From assembly GCA_965153455.1 (NCBI GenBank), contig OZ234493.1:29130213-29194212 (forward strand): DNA of 64,000 bases, read 5' to 3'. Positions 22,401 to 34,139 of this stretch are shown one piece after another. Origin of the DNA: Sphagnum compactum. Its lineage: Eukaryota > Bryophyta > Sphagnopsida > Sphagnales. Under the pieces are notes generated by a model. The model worked only from the letters and a program-made list of their open reading frames with translations, did not search any database and had not been told where the DNA came from. Each line of letters begins with the position of its first letter. The first letter of the stretch is position 1. The position numbers and the translations under genes were made by a program.

Positions 22401-23230
22401 GATAACTAAGTAATACCTCCTTCAATACGCAACAAAAGCTTGCGCAATTGGTCATTTATTTGATCCTTTCACACTCACTCCACCATTTATCTTGAATTGT
22501 ATTATTCTTGAATACATCACCACTTGAAGACAAAATTGTTGTGTTAAAACTTGAGTCTAAACTTTGTGCATTCTCTAAAGATGCCACCAACATAATGCAT
22601 GCTTCAAAAGTAAACAAATATGTGGCCGACATCTTTGTATAAGGAACATGTTCATTCATTGAATCCCAAGCAATGAGCTATATGCAATGATTGTTTCATA
22701 AAAAAACAAACACATCCACATAAGCCATTTCATCTACTCCTCACTCGTGAAGCAAGGACTAGGAAAACTTTCATGTTATTAGCCATCATTCAAGGTCTAT
22801 TAAGACACTAGACAACAACAACAACAAACCGACTGTTGATCCATTCAAATAGACCTTTAAAATGGCTTACACTGGAAAAGCCCTTTTCAGCATAGATGGT
22901 GCAACCCTTCACACTAGGCCTCTCAATTCTGTATGTCACACATAGTGAAAGTAAACCCCAAATGAGTCACTAAACTTATGACTCTATCACATGGAAAAAA
23001 TGGAAAAATGATATACCTCTTAAAATAAGACACAACTCCTTGTCAGACAAGGTTAGCCCGCATGTAGCGAATTCTTGGAGGTATAATGCTGATGTGTCAA
23101 TTTTTTATTTGTCTAGAGCAGAGCAGTCCAGGGGCAGTAGCCTCCAACCTTGTACACATAACTTCTGTTTAGACATTTTCAAGCTTCTGAATTGCCCTTA
23201 CATTGTCTCTCACAATCCAGAACTTCTCCC
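16431..23230. other. Long AT-rich intergenic region, no gene recognised
   Basis: About 6.8 kb with only short spurious frames. A poly-G run of 18 lies at 20387-20404. A stretch near 19965-20025 (TGGTTAC...GTTAGT.TGA.TGCACCC) resembles 44594-44640, indicating a shared dispersed repeat. The repeated phrase AGAATTTTAAAGAATTTTA occurs twice near 18340 and 18430. No RNA gene or recognisable transposase was seen. Confidence 0.55.
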
Positions 23231-23232
23231 TC

Positions 23233-23350
23233 TCTTTTTTGGTCCATCTACAAGAAGGCTATGTACACATGAAGGAGGCTAAGAAACTTTTTGTCCATCT
23301 ATAAGAAGATTATGAAACTCTTCATCCACACACATGAAGGTTATCATCTA
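23233..23350 (+). repeat. Short degenerate tandem repeats
   Basis: GTCCATCTACAAGAAGGCTATG and GTCCATCTATAAGAAGATTATG-like phrases repeat about 55 bp apart, along with ACACATGAAGG twice. The block leads directly into the hairpin at 23356. Confidence 0.55.
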
Positions 23351-23355
23351 CGATT

Positions 23356-23415
23356 GATAGCACTTATGGAGAGGGGGGCTACCCATTGGTAGCCCCCCTC
23401 TCCATAAATGCTATC
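23356..23415. repeat. Near-perfect hairpin, 28-bp arms, 4-base loop
   Basis: Left arm 23356-23383 begins GATAGCACTTATGGAGAGGG and ends CTACC. Right arm 23388-23415 is its inverse complement with a single mismatch at the eighth base from the outer end; the loop is CATT. Symmetry stops abruptly at both outer ends and no target duplication is evident. It could be a miniature foldback element, a small-RNA precursor, or a template-switch palindrome. Confidence 0.9.
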
Positions 23416-23419
23416 TAGT

Positions 23420-24390
23420 CCATAGTTTGTGCCCCTTTTTCAAAATTCACTTGTTGGTATAACCTAGATTTTAATTTTTGCACATTTGAGGGGTTTACCA
23501 TTGGGGAGTGTGTTAGGGAGCCACATCTTTTCTATTTTAAAATGCACTCTCTCAACTACAAGAATTCAAATTCAAAACACACAAATGAATCACAAAACAA
23601 AACTTGATGTCAACCCACACCTCCTATTCCTTGATGTGCATGTTTTATTGTGTCACTTTGTCAATTTCAATATCGTTGGGCACCAATCTCATAGCACCAA
23701 CAAGTTTTCTCCAAGACACCTTTCACAACCACACTCAGATTTACTGCTCAGGAATTCAAGGTGTAACCACAGGCAAGAGCCATTATTACCAAATTGTACC
23801 TTTTGAACCTTTTTTTTCTAGTCTCCTTTCTCTACACATGATTTTGCATTGGTTGGTTTTTGGCGTCTTTTAAATTTGCAACAATAAAAGTTCTATTCAT
23901 TTCTTGTTTTACACATGGACTCTGAGCTTTGTGTATAATCTTATCCTCAAAGCAAAGATAGTTGCAAAGCAAAATTGTTTCAAAGCTGTCAAAGCACAAC
24001 AGCTTAAATCAACAAGATAACATTATTGTTCATGTCCAAGAAATTTTTTCTTAGTAATGTGAAGAAAAGATTCGTGAACAGAACGGTGTGTACAGGACAG
24101 AAGATCCACCTAAAATGCTTCTCACAATAGATTACCTTTTAGTGCTGATCAAGCAGTTTATGTCACATCACCATTACCATTGGATGGTTTACCACTAAAC
24201 TATCATTAGTAGGTAGCATCTAGAAAAATGAATTTCTTCTTTTTTCCCATGCCCTGGATACACCCCCTATACAGGTGTCAGTATATCAGTTGAAGCCAAG
24301 GGTAACCTGGAGTCTCACTAGATACACTGACAGAGAAGTCACTAGCCCATGAAACTGAAAAGTTCAGTTGATCTAATAAAGAGTATTTAT
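23420..24390. other. Intergenic region and probable GPDHc1 3' UTR
   Basis: No gene recognised. Two overlapping plus-strand frames at 23486-23873 have no known features. Sequence from about 24390 down to 24200 probably includes the GPDHc1 3' UTR. Confidence 0.5.
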
Positions 24391-24392
24391 AG

Positions 24393-27300
24393 TTAGGAGG
24401 TGTGCCTGATATGTGATGAGTAGCCACCAGGCACAGGATCCAAAATGATTGGCCCATTGCTTGATACCCTTTTGAATGGAGTTTCCTTGCCTCGCAACAG
24501 TTGAGGGATGTACACTTCGTCCATCTCAATACGGTGCCGTGGGTCATACATGTTTTCATCTCTTAATGCCTGCAGGATGGCATTAGGTGGCGCATTTCTG
24601 TACCATCAAGCATACAAAAGAACAATCATTTAGCATTCATCCTATTTACAAAAGTACCATGAGTTCTATCTCTTCCAAGCACAGTGTTCAAGTTTGGGTA
24701 ATAAAACCAAGAGGCCAGTGGTATCTAGAGTCTTATTCTCTTCAAAAGATGAGGGCTGAACAAGTTAGTAGCTTGGAGAACTCTGAGGCTTTGTACCATA
24801 GGATGGACATAATTACATGATCCTGATGATGCTTGTTCCAGAGGAATTTATTTACCTTTGAATTAGGATCTTGTACAGTGCCCTCAATATTGGGCATAGC
24901 TCCACAGGTGCCACTGGCTTATTTAATTCAGGATGCATCACACTTAAACTAGGTTGCCGCAGTAGTTCATGGAAGGCTTCCACTGCTGACACACCCTGCA
25001 CTCACAATAATCCAGAGGACATACATCAGATTTCATAATCAAACACAACTGCACACAATTTGTGCTGTTGATTACAGTAGTCAACATGTGAAGGTCAAAA
25101 AGGAGATTGCTTACATTGGCAGATGGTTGGAGAAGAGTTACTCACCTGAATCATGCCCTTCCCACTGATGTTGTCCCCCATTTCAATCTTAAGCTCCCCT
25201 TTAGCCAACTTCTCTCCATACCATGCATTGCGGCCTTTGAGCAGGGTAACATATGTGTCAGCTAGTAGAGGACCTGCCAATCTCTCTGGTTGCTCTGCGA
25301 GCAAATGTGTAATGTATATCATTTCTGATGTGCAGTGTGCAAAATACACAGCCTTGCTTGTAGCACTTTCATTTGTCAAAGCCCCTACCATCCCTGCACA
25401 AGTTCAGAGTTCCAAAATGTCAGCACTAGCTTGAAGCATTCACTTCATGAGAAATGCACATGATGCGACAGGACAGACAAATTTAGGACTGATTTACAGT
25501 GAAGGCCAAATTTTGGGATTGAAATTGCATTGCAAGCATTCTGGCACTGTAATTGGGCACCAAACAACCTTATATAGAATTGTCAACCCCAATAGAATTG
25601 ACAGATGACCTAACTTAGAGTGATTTCAGATCTGAAACAATCAGCAAACAGCAAAATGAGGAAACCCTTAAGAACAAGGGAAGAACCTTCACCAGCAACA
25701 TGTATGGTAGTAACCAGCTACCATAACCCCACTGACTTCATCAGCTCCTGGCACTAGGTCAAGGTCAATGTCATACATTGGCCAATGCACTGAGGTTCTG
25801 TCACAAGACTGGCAGTAGCTGAAAGACTCAGCAATGATGCTGGCTAGCTCAATACAACCTAAAAGAGAAGGGACAAGGACAAGGAAACAAAAAAGAAAGA
25901 GGGAAAAATAACAGACAAAGAAAAGGAAAAATACCAGAAACCAAAAGAGGAAAGAAAAAAGAGAGAAACAAGACAGAAGTTTAAGAGCATGATCTTTTGA
26001 GGACCAAGTGGGCCTTTAAAAGTCCCCCACTTAGGATAAAGAAATCCTTGAAATAATCATTTTGAAGATTCCAAAAGTCAAAACACCAAACAGAAATCTT
26101 TCTTTGTCATCCAGAAATCAAGCTCATAAACAAAACATTGAACTTTTGTCACCCAACCAAGACAATGCCTTCTTATCTCTTCTCCATTTCTATGTTTGAG
26201 AAAGGCTAAGCTGAAAAGGCATATTCCAGGGAGAAAATTGCTTGAGTCTGTACAACTTAAAAAAACTCTCATGAGTATCAAGCAATCTCCGCACTCAAGA
26301 TTAAGGAAACCAACACCAGGTGAAAAACTTTCCACTAAGTCAGAAAAAAACTCCTGGATAAGGACTGAAGTCCAGGAAGAAGAAAACTTAATTGTTAAGT
26401 CACTGTCATACCCATACCTGAGTTCTACCATCATTAGAGTCGGAAAAAGGCTTACCTGCACCAATAGCATAGACATTCTTGAGGCCTCCCATCACCTCAT
26501 GTGTGGTGAGATCACTGTTATCCCAAACTACAAAATGCGGCTGTCGTAAAAAGTGTGCCAGTGGCTTTCTCCACTTCTCTGAACCACAGATCCGAGCATT
26601 GGCATACTCCCTGTGGTACACTTCTGCAGCAATATTGGGCCCCCCTAAGTACAGCACATTCTCCGCTGGAACTCCAGCTGTCCACAGCCACCATTACAAA
26701 AACTTACATCATTTACAAAGGGGCATAGTCTCCTTCTGAGAGCACAAAGGGAAGAAGGTTGACCAGTCACTAGAAGGAATAACTTCTATAGGGCATTCCC
26801 TTAACTCAGACTTTCACCATCATCTTCAGGACTATTACTCTCTCTCATCAAAGTGCAGATTAATTTGTGAGCACCTCCCACTAGTAAACATATGGATCCT
26901 AATTCATGATAGTAGAAATCCTGAATGTGATCAGGCACACACTAAATGAACCCAATTCGATGGACTGCACTACACAATTCAAGCTCCATTCAAATTTGTT
27001 ATGGCGAAGCAAGGAAGGACTTGCAGGATACATGCCTTCAAGCATTCTGCAAATATAACCCACTGGACACATTCACGGATTATGCATCCTGAACAAGAAC
27101 CATACTGAGCTATGCAGTAATGAATGACATGTTGAGAGGAAGACAGATCATAGAGATCCCTTGTAGGAAACATTTAAGAAACTCATGCTCCATGAGTGAT
27201 CGCATTTGGCAAAATTTTACAAAAACCTAACCCCACCTGCCAGCCAAATATACAGTCAAAAGCACTCCATCCATCCCTTTTTTGAGTTCAATACCACATC

Positions 27301-28309
27301 ATTGTAAATATTTTTCTTCAGCAAAATAGGGTTCTACAATCCTTTCTAGGGAAGATGAAACAACTGACTTGTATCAACGATCATTTGTGTGGGGGTAATG
27401 ATGTGGGGGATGGGCTGCAGTGCAGCCTCCACACCCTTGGCCAAAGATATGATGACAGGCATGGTGCGGCGCTCTCTCCAGAATCGTCCAATTTGTTGGA
27501 AAACAGGACGGATCTCTGTGGAAGGGAGAGCGTTGACAACAATGTCTGCATCCCACACTGCTTCCTGCAGGTTGGTTACCACCTTGAGAGGACAAAGAGG
27601 GGTATCGATCATATTCAAACAAAATCCATCTCTTAGGATCTCGTCTGCATAGAGTGTTCGATCTCCTAGCCGAGCCTCGACGTATTTGAGGTATGCGCAT
27701 TTGCGTATGAGGCGCCGCAACACATCTTCTCGTGCATTGATCACTTCAAAGAGGTGCTCGGCTGTCGGTTTGTCAACTTCCTTCCCTCCTCGTCGCCATA
27801 TCCGCATCTGCACATTTCCAGTGTTGACGATACGAAACTGCTCAGACACTGGTGAACATGCAGTTGAATCCTAAGGCACCGAAACGGAGGAAAGTCTGCT
27901 AATGTCTACTACACTTCCGCTTCTCCGGAGAACACTCCGAAACTTGAACCTCGTCAAATGTTCATCCACAAGCAGATCGTCTCTTTCTTCCCTACTTTGC
28001 GCGAAGTCTCACATGACGGCTATGTCCGTGATTACCACAAATAGAGATAGAACAGTAAGAAACTGCGAAACACTCAACCTGCACAGAATCGCGCAGTGCA
28101 CCATACGCATCCTGCAGCAATGCAATGAAGACGCTCCCCCACGCACCAGCTCCCACACCAACGATACGTAATGCGTCCCCGTCGAGCTTCCCTAGTAAGC
28201 TCCGAAGCTCTGCTACTCTCTCCTCCCCGAATCCTGCCACATGCGCCGCCTTCTTGGCAGCCTCATGATTAAGGTAACCATTACTACTGACACCGCAATC
28301 GTCCGCCAT
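24393..28309 (-). CDS. GPDHc1: Cytosolic NAD-dependent glycerol-3-phosphate dehydrogenase, 6 coding exons
   Basis: Interconverts dihydroxyacetone phosphate and sn-glycerol 3-phosphate with NAD(H), feeding glycerolipid synthesis and the cytosol-mitochondrion redox shuttle. Exons 28309-28079, 27807-27369, 26677-26456, 25393-25146, 24995-24856, 24597-24393; all GT-AG, phases 0,1,1,0,2, 494 residues. The Rossmann motif GAGAWG is at 53-58. Plant GPDHc1 blocks follow: [91 protein letters not shown] with the conserved Lys at 290, [18 protein letters not shown], and [18 protein letters not shown]. The order matches remembered Arabidopsis At2g41540. The exon 2/3 boundary was chosen to give MIVDTTGVP, collinear with the family. 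The start context AAATGGCG is good. The C-terminus runs about 30 residues past the Arabidopsis end and does not finish with a peroxisomal signal. Intron 3 carries an old repeat shared with ATX1 intron 1. Confidence 0.93.
25680..25965. repeat. Dispersed repeat in GPDHc1 intron 3, shared with ATX1 intron 1
   Basis: It matches 38905-39190 in segments: CATCAACAG/CACCAGCAA..AACATGT, ACTTCATCAGCTC, ACTGAG.TTCT.TCACAAG, TGATG..GGCTAGC and an A/G-rich end with AGACA. Identity looks like roughly two thirds by eye. Both copies lie in introns of minus-strand genes in the same orientation. The repeat type is not known; there is no coding sequence. Confidence 0.55.
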
Positions 28310-29015
28310 TTGCCCCCCTCCTTCTCTCTATCTCTATGTCTCGCGTTCTCTCTCTTCTCTTCTTCACTCAACCACCCGCTCCACGGCGATCTCTTTCTTC
28401 TTCTCCACCAATTTTTCAATTGAAGCAACTACCTCCGGAGCCTTGAGAATCGAGTCACAACCAGCAAAGCGGGCCTCGAGAAGAAGTATCATCATGGAAA
28501 GCAAACCCTACTTCCTCTATCTCGAAGGAAAAAAACAATAAATCATAGTAATAGACTTCCAAAGCCACGGAAAAAAAATGATGCCGGCAAGTCGGGGATA
28601 CACAACTAAAATGCTCGCAGACTGGAGTGCAATTGAAGCAAGGAAACGGAAAACCAAAAAGTGCAGAAACCAAAAATCGTTTTAAAAAAATGGAAGAAAC
28701 AAATGCAAATGTGAGTGAGCGAACTAAAGCTGACAGTTGCCGCAAACCGATTAGGAAGAGAAAAAGAAGGAGAAGAAGAAGCGTAGGAGATAGGCCAAGG
28801 GAAAATTGTAGTGGCAATGACTGACTAGTGTGTTGCAGCAGTGAAAGAAAACCTGTACCTGCAGAAATGCGACAACGCACACTCGCGCAGCAAAAGCGGC
28901 TAAGAAACAAACAAAACACAAGCGCCAAAAACAGAAGGGGAGAAAGCGCAGGTGCGCCTCTCTGTGCACGCTCACCTTTGGGAACGTCAAAAGTTCGGGA
29001 ACAATGAGAACTTCC
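28310..29015 (-). promoter_or_regulatory. GPDHc1 upstream region
   Basis: Directly before the start codon the minus strand is GA-rich (28310-28400, complement of CTCTCTATCTCT), typical of a plant 5' leader. No clear TATA box found. The overlapping open frames at 28455-28928 and 28751-29071 (-) are low-complexity and not believed to be genes. Confidence 0.35.
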
Positions 29016-29016
29016 T

Positions 29017-29880
29017 CTTTTTTTTCTCCTGCCCCCCTTCTTTTCTTTTCTTTATTTTTCGCTTTCGTCATGCCCCTCTTCTTTCCGGGCAGGATGAAAC
29101 CAGCACCTACACTGGTACCTTTGGTATGTCAGGATGGGGGAACTTTACCATGGTTAGAAGTAATTGAAAAAAAGCTTAGGGTTTTCAACCCAGGAAATGT
29201 TAAATTTGGACTCTGAGACCCTGATTTAATTAATATTAGGATGGGATCTTTACCATGGTAAAAACATTCAGGGTTATTAGTTTTCTTTTTCTTTTTCTCT
29301 TGCCCCTTTCTTTTCCTTCCTTCTTTCTTTTCTTTCCCACTCTTCTTCTCTTTTGGGCAAGGTTTCTAATACCTCTTTTTGTTCCTTAAATGGAAGGAAG
29401 TTAGAGTTAGGGTAGGCCTAAATGGGACTCTTGGAATTTTGTCCCTTCCTCCTTTCTTTCCCCTCTTCTTCTCTTTGGGCAAGTCTTCTTTTATCTCTTT
29501 TGTTCTTAAAAACAAGGAAGTAGAGGGAGGGGGAGGTGGGACTTCTTCCCTTCCTTCTTTCTTTCTTTCTTTCCTTCACCCCTTCTTCTTTTTTGGGTGA
29601 GTTCTCTTTTGTTACTTAAATGCAAGGAAGTAGAGGTAAGGGGAAGTGTGGGATTTTTCGCCTTTCTTTGCCCCCCTTTTTCCCCTTTTGGCCAAGTTCC
29701 CTTAAATATGCTATATGAAATGTCATGTCATTTGCTTTTATCTTTTTTGTTCTTTAAAATGCAAGGAAGGAAAGGTTAAAGCAAGTGTGGGGATTCTTTT
29801 AGCCCCTATGAGAAGTGTGTGGGTGTAGGGTATTTTTTTCTTTTTCTTTTTCTTTTTTCTTTGGGTGAACTTACTAGAGA
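29017..29880 (+). repeat. Pyrimidine-rich tandem array, unit about 95-170 bp
   Basis: A degenerate unit recurs: a run of CTTTCTTTCC, then CTTCTTC(T)TTTGGGCAAG, TTTTGTTCTTAAA, CAAGGAAGTAGAGGTAGGG and a GGGACT/GTGGGAT segment. TTTGGGCAAG-like anchors lie near 29353, 29474, 29592, 29688 and 29859. Partial earlier copies (CTTCTTTCCGGGCAGG) occur near 29070. Spacing is about 120, 118, 95 and 170 bp. Confidence 0.7.
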
Positions 29881-29884
29881 AATG

Positions 29885-32800
29885 GTCATGGGATATTTTT
29901 TCAATTACAAATGAGAAATGTGCAAATGAAGAGTATGAATGAGAATTTTGTTCAATTATGAATAAGAAATGTGTGGGTGACAAGATTTTTTGTTTTTAAG
30001 CATATTGATTAGAATATTGTCATGAAAAGCAAAACTTAGAGCAAAAATTTGAAACTCTTGAGTATGTTTTGTTTCCCCATGCATCTTATTTGCAAGGATG
30101 CATTTAAAATTGGTTTCTACCCTACCCTTGAAGATGGAACTATTCTTTCCAACTTTCATTGTTTTAACATGAATGCAAACATGAGAAGGTTCAAGCAACT
30201 TTGTAGTACCAACATGTTGTTGACAATTGACCTTCTTGTTTGGTAACCTTTGAAGAAATGAAAGCAATCATGCCACATGCATTTTATTATTAAGTTACTT
30301 CATCAATGTTCAAATTGAAGCAAGGAAATATACATGAAGCTAGACAATTGAGATGATCTAAACAATTGGTACTTGTAGAGAACTACTCCCACATTTGTGT
30401 GACAAGAGTTGACAATGATTTTACATTATTGATTTTAAGTCATGCAATTGTTGATGTTTTGAAGATTCAAGAAGGCATTTCAATCCATTTGTCATTGTAA
30501 TGTTGTGGAATCAAAATCTTTATAGTGTTGTCATCAGTCAAGTTATCTTATCACTAAAGATCTTCCTATTCCCATAATCATAATATTCCTTATTTCTTCA
30601 TATAGGAAATGGAAGTTGTGAGAATGCATGTCAAGTTTATGAAATTTTAAGGTTTTTATTTAGTTTTTATTGCAACTTGCAACGTTATAGACAATGGTTA
30701 ATGAATATCATTGTAAATAATGTGGACAAAACAAATAACCCAAGATTAATCACCATCATAAGAATAAAAAATCTCAAGTATTTTGAACTTTTAAACAAAG
30801 ATTGATAAATATTGTTTGTCGATAGCAAGTATTCAATGAAACAAAAGGTAGAGTTTGACATCAATATGAAAATTTAGAATAAGAGCTGAAAATAATTCAA
30901 AACTTGAAAAATGTTACATGTTACATGTTAAACATGCAAATTATTTTCCCAAGATGGGTGAAATGTAAATGGTTTTTGAGTTTTAATTCCTTTTGGACAA
31001 CAATACATGGAAGCATTAATGTGACATTGCAAAATTGATATTTTTTAGTGATAGTGCACTTCATATATAAAAGTTCTTAATCTTAACAATTATACATAAA
31101 AATTTTAAATCATATAATTTCAAATCAATAATCATATTGATTATGTTTAATTCAAAGTCAAAAGATTCTTGTTAATTAAAATGATAATACATGAATGTAC
31201 ATGTTGAACTTTTCATTATTCATACTCAATGGCAAGGGTTTAAAAAATGCACATGTTATTCCAAGTCATAGAAGGGATTATACCAATTATACCATTTAAA
31301 AGGTACATGTATGAAAATGTGGGTAAGAGTTTAATTCATTCTAGTCAAATGGTTATGTAGTTGTCCTCTATTGAACTTTTATCATGTATAGTGTATGTGA
31401 TTTTTTATGAATGTTTTGATTTTGATCATCATTTTAATGCAAGGCCCACAATGCTTGGAAATTGGTTGAAAAAGGTTTAATTCTCTTATGATGTTGATTT
31501 ATTCTAGTGTTAATTTGTGATATAGGGGTATTTTTCAATATTAACTAAGATATGTATAAATAACAACCTAAGTTAGTATAAGATTTTAGAATAATCAAAA
31601 AAAGTGTTCCTTTTTCAACCACCTCCATTAAAACTACTAGTGCATTTGGCCATATCCAAAAGTTTTCTCTATAATTTGAACTCCTATTCATATTTTGTGT
31701 ACAATAAAATTGATTTGTTTCAAGTCATATGTATAACATGATAGACCAACTAACATGATAGAATTTCAAGTTTCAAAAGTGTATGGTTAAACATGTTCAA
31801 TGTTTAATAACACATAAGCTTAAAAGGATGTGAAGATCATTGTTGTCATGGTTTTGTTTTCTTTAATGCCACTCTTCTAAGCCAAATGTTCTTTACATTT
31901 TTATTTTTTCAATGACCATTGTCACCATATCTTTTTAATGTTACCATATTGTACTCTTTAATAGTGCCACTCCTCCAAGTCAAATGTTTTATACATTTTT
32001 CTTTTCTTTTCCAATGGTCTTATTCCTTTAATTATTTTACTTGTCAGTCTTCTTAGGATAGAGGATTCAATGTTTTTTTATTAATATATATTGTAATTAC
32101 TTAAGGTTGATCAACTTGTGTCATGAAATGTTGCTTGTTCACAACACTTTTATGTTAAAGGCTTAGTATGTGAAAGTTTTAATTTTAGGTTTTAGACCCA
32201 TTTATTTTAATGTTCTTTGCTCACATTGTTTCCATGTTGAATTAAATGTGTGCATTACATTGAAAGTGCTCACATCGTTTTGACATTTTTGGCTTGCAAC
32301 TTCAAGCTTTGGAACTACAATGAGGTATTCTTTGCTCATTTTGTTACTCCCTTGAAAGTCTTGACATTGTTGTTATGTTCACAATTCCCTCTCTAACTTG
32401 GAGGCATAATGTTTTGCTCATGTTACTTTTGTGGCAAAATTGTTAACAATGAGTTACCTAGCTTGTATTTTGCTCTAAAAGTGTTCGCATTGTTTTGTTA
32501 TTGCTTTCATATATATTGATCTAATTTTGACTTAATGACTTTATGTAAGATTTAATTTTTAAAAAAAATAACTATTTTTTTTTCATTGCATCTTAACATA
32601 GTTATATTTTAAAAATCTATTTGAATGCATGTTAGATATGTGATTAATCAACATTATTGTGATAAAATTAAAGATTATCCTCATGTTGATCATTAAATAA
32701 AAAAACATTTTTACTTTCAATACATTAAAACTTGTTTATGGCTACTTGTTTTTTTTTGTGAAATGAAGAAAAAATTGTTCACTTTACCTTGCCAACACTC

Positions 32801-33825
32801 ATTAATATGTCATATCCTTTTTAGTCCATGTGGTCAATTTTAACTTTGTGACTATTATAACACATATTTTATCCATATTTTTCAATAAGATCTCTATTAA
32901 GATCTATCATAATATGGAAAATCTTTAGATGATTATGTTAGCATTGAATTTGAATTTACTTGCCAAGTTAATCTAAAATCTAAAAAAATTGAGATTGTGA
33001 AGTCCAAAATCATCCGCTTGACTATGATATGGGGTGTATCATGTGCGACCAAGTTTGAAGGCCTCAAAATTGTGATGGGATGGGTTTAAGGCCAACATAA
33101 GGACCAAAAGAGAATTTGTTATTGTCAACCCAAAACATGGTAGTAGTGCAACATGAAGAAACATGTCGAGAATGAACTTGGACCAAATTTAGCATGAACA
33201 CAAAGCAAAGAAAATAACTATAGAGGGATACAAGGATGTTCATAAAAGGTTGAGAAATGAAGAATATTTCTCCATCAATCATCATTGCTTTATTTGGTTT
33301 TTTGAAAGCCCACCATAAAATTGGCCTAAACCAAAAACGATCTATGTATTGTATATGTATTGTTAACTATTGCATAACATGCAAACAACCACAACTTGCT
33401 TTGAAATTTGTGGATGTCAATATTTAAGTTACACATTTAAATTCATACATTTTTTCTTTAATCATAAACTTCATTGATGAAGGATGGGTCTTGTACCATG
33501 TTAATGTTATCAAAAATTGATATGGCATATATAATAAAATAGGTGTTTCCTTAGCCCTACATATGATATCATTATTAGTGAAATTCACCTTCATAAACAA
33601 CATTCTTGTTTAATATTATAAAATGAAAGGACAAAGTTGAATATTTTAGTTGCAACATCAAGACATTAATTGTAAATTGTGTTCATTTATATATTAGCAC
33701 CCTTGGAATTTATTTTGGACATGTTATGTTAAAGGCATACATGTTGACATGCCACTAACCATGATTAAGTTCATATCAATGTCATGAATATCATTTTCAC
33801 ATAACAAATGGAGTTCATTCATATG
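29885..33825. other. AT-rich intergenic region, no gene recognised
   Basis: About 4 kb of AT-rich sequence with frequent stops in all frames. The only frames above 60 codons (29956-30267, 30049-30246, 33064-33285) lack any recognisable feature. Direct repeats are short (TGTTACATG twice near 30915). Confidence 0.55.
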
Positions 33826-33827
33826 GA

Positions 33828-34137
33828 TGTTCATCCATAATTCATAATTAATTCATAATTCACTCATAATTAATTCCCAATTCTTTCATAATTAAGTTTC
33901 GGTTCATTTTTAGTTAACTCATAGTTCATTTCTAATTAACTTTTAGTTCATTTTTAATTATATTTTAGTTCATTTCTAGTTAACCTCAATTCACTCTTGA
34001 TTAAATTTCAATTCATTTCTAGTTAGTTCATAGTTCATTTTTAGTCCACTTTCGATTAATTCTCAGTTCATTCATAATTAACTATTAGTTCATTTTTATT
34101 AAATCTTGATTAATATTCATAATTCACTTGTAATTAG
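33828..34137 (+). repeat. AT-rich minisatellite of TTCAT(T/A)nTAGTTAA-like units
   Basis: Units such as TTCATAATTAA, TTCATTTCTAGTTAAC, TTCATTTTTAGTTAAC and TAGTTCATTT repeat more than fifteen times, with spacing around 12-13 or 25 bases. Variation among units is high. The array has sharp edges within otherwise unstructured AT-rich DNA. Confidence 0.75.
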
Positions 34138-34139
34138 AA

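Noticed and set aside
28455-29071. Overlapping minus-strand frames upstream of GPDHc1
   Set aside because: Low-complexity Phe/Leu/Ser/Cys composition from a pyrimidine-rich strand; no family resemblance.
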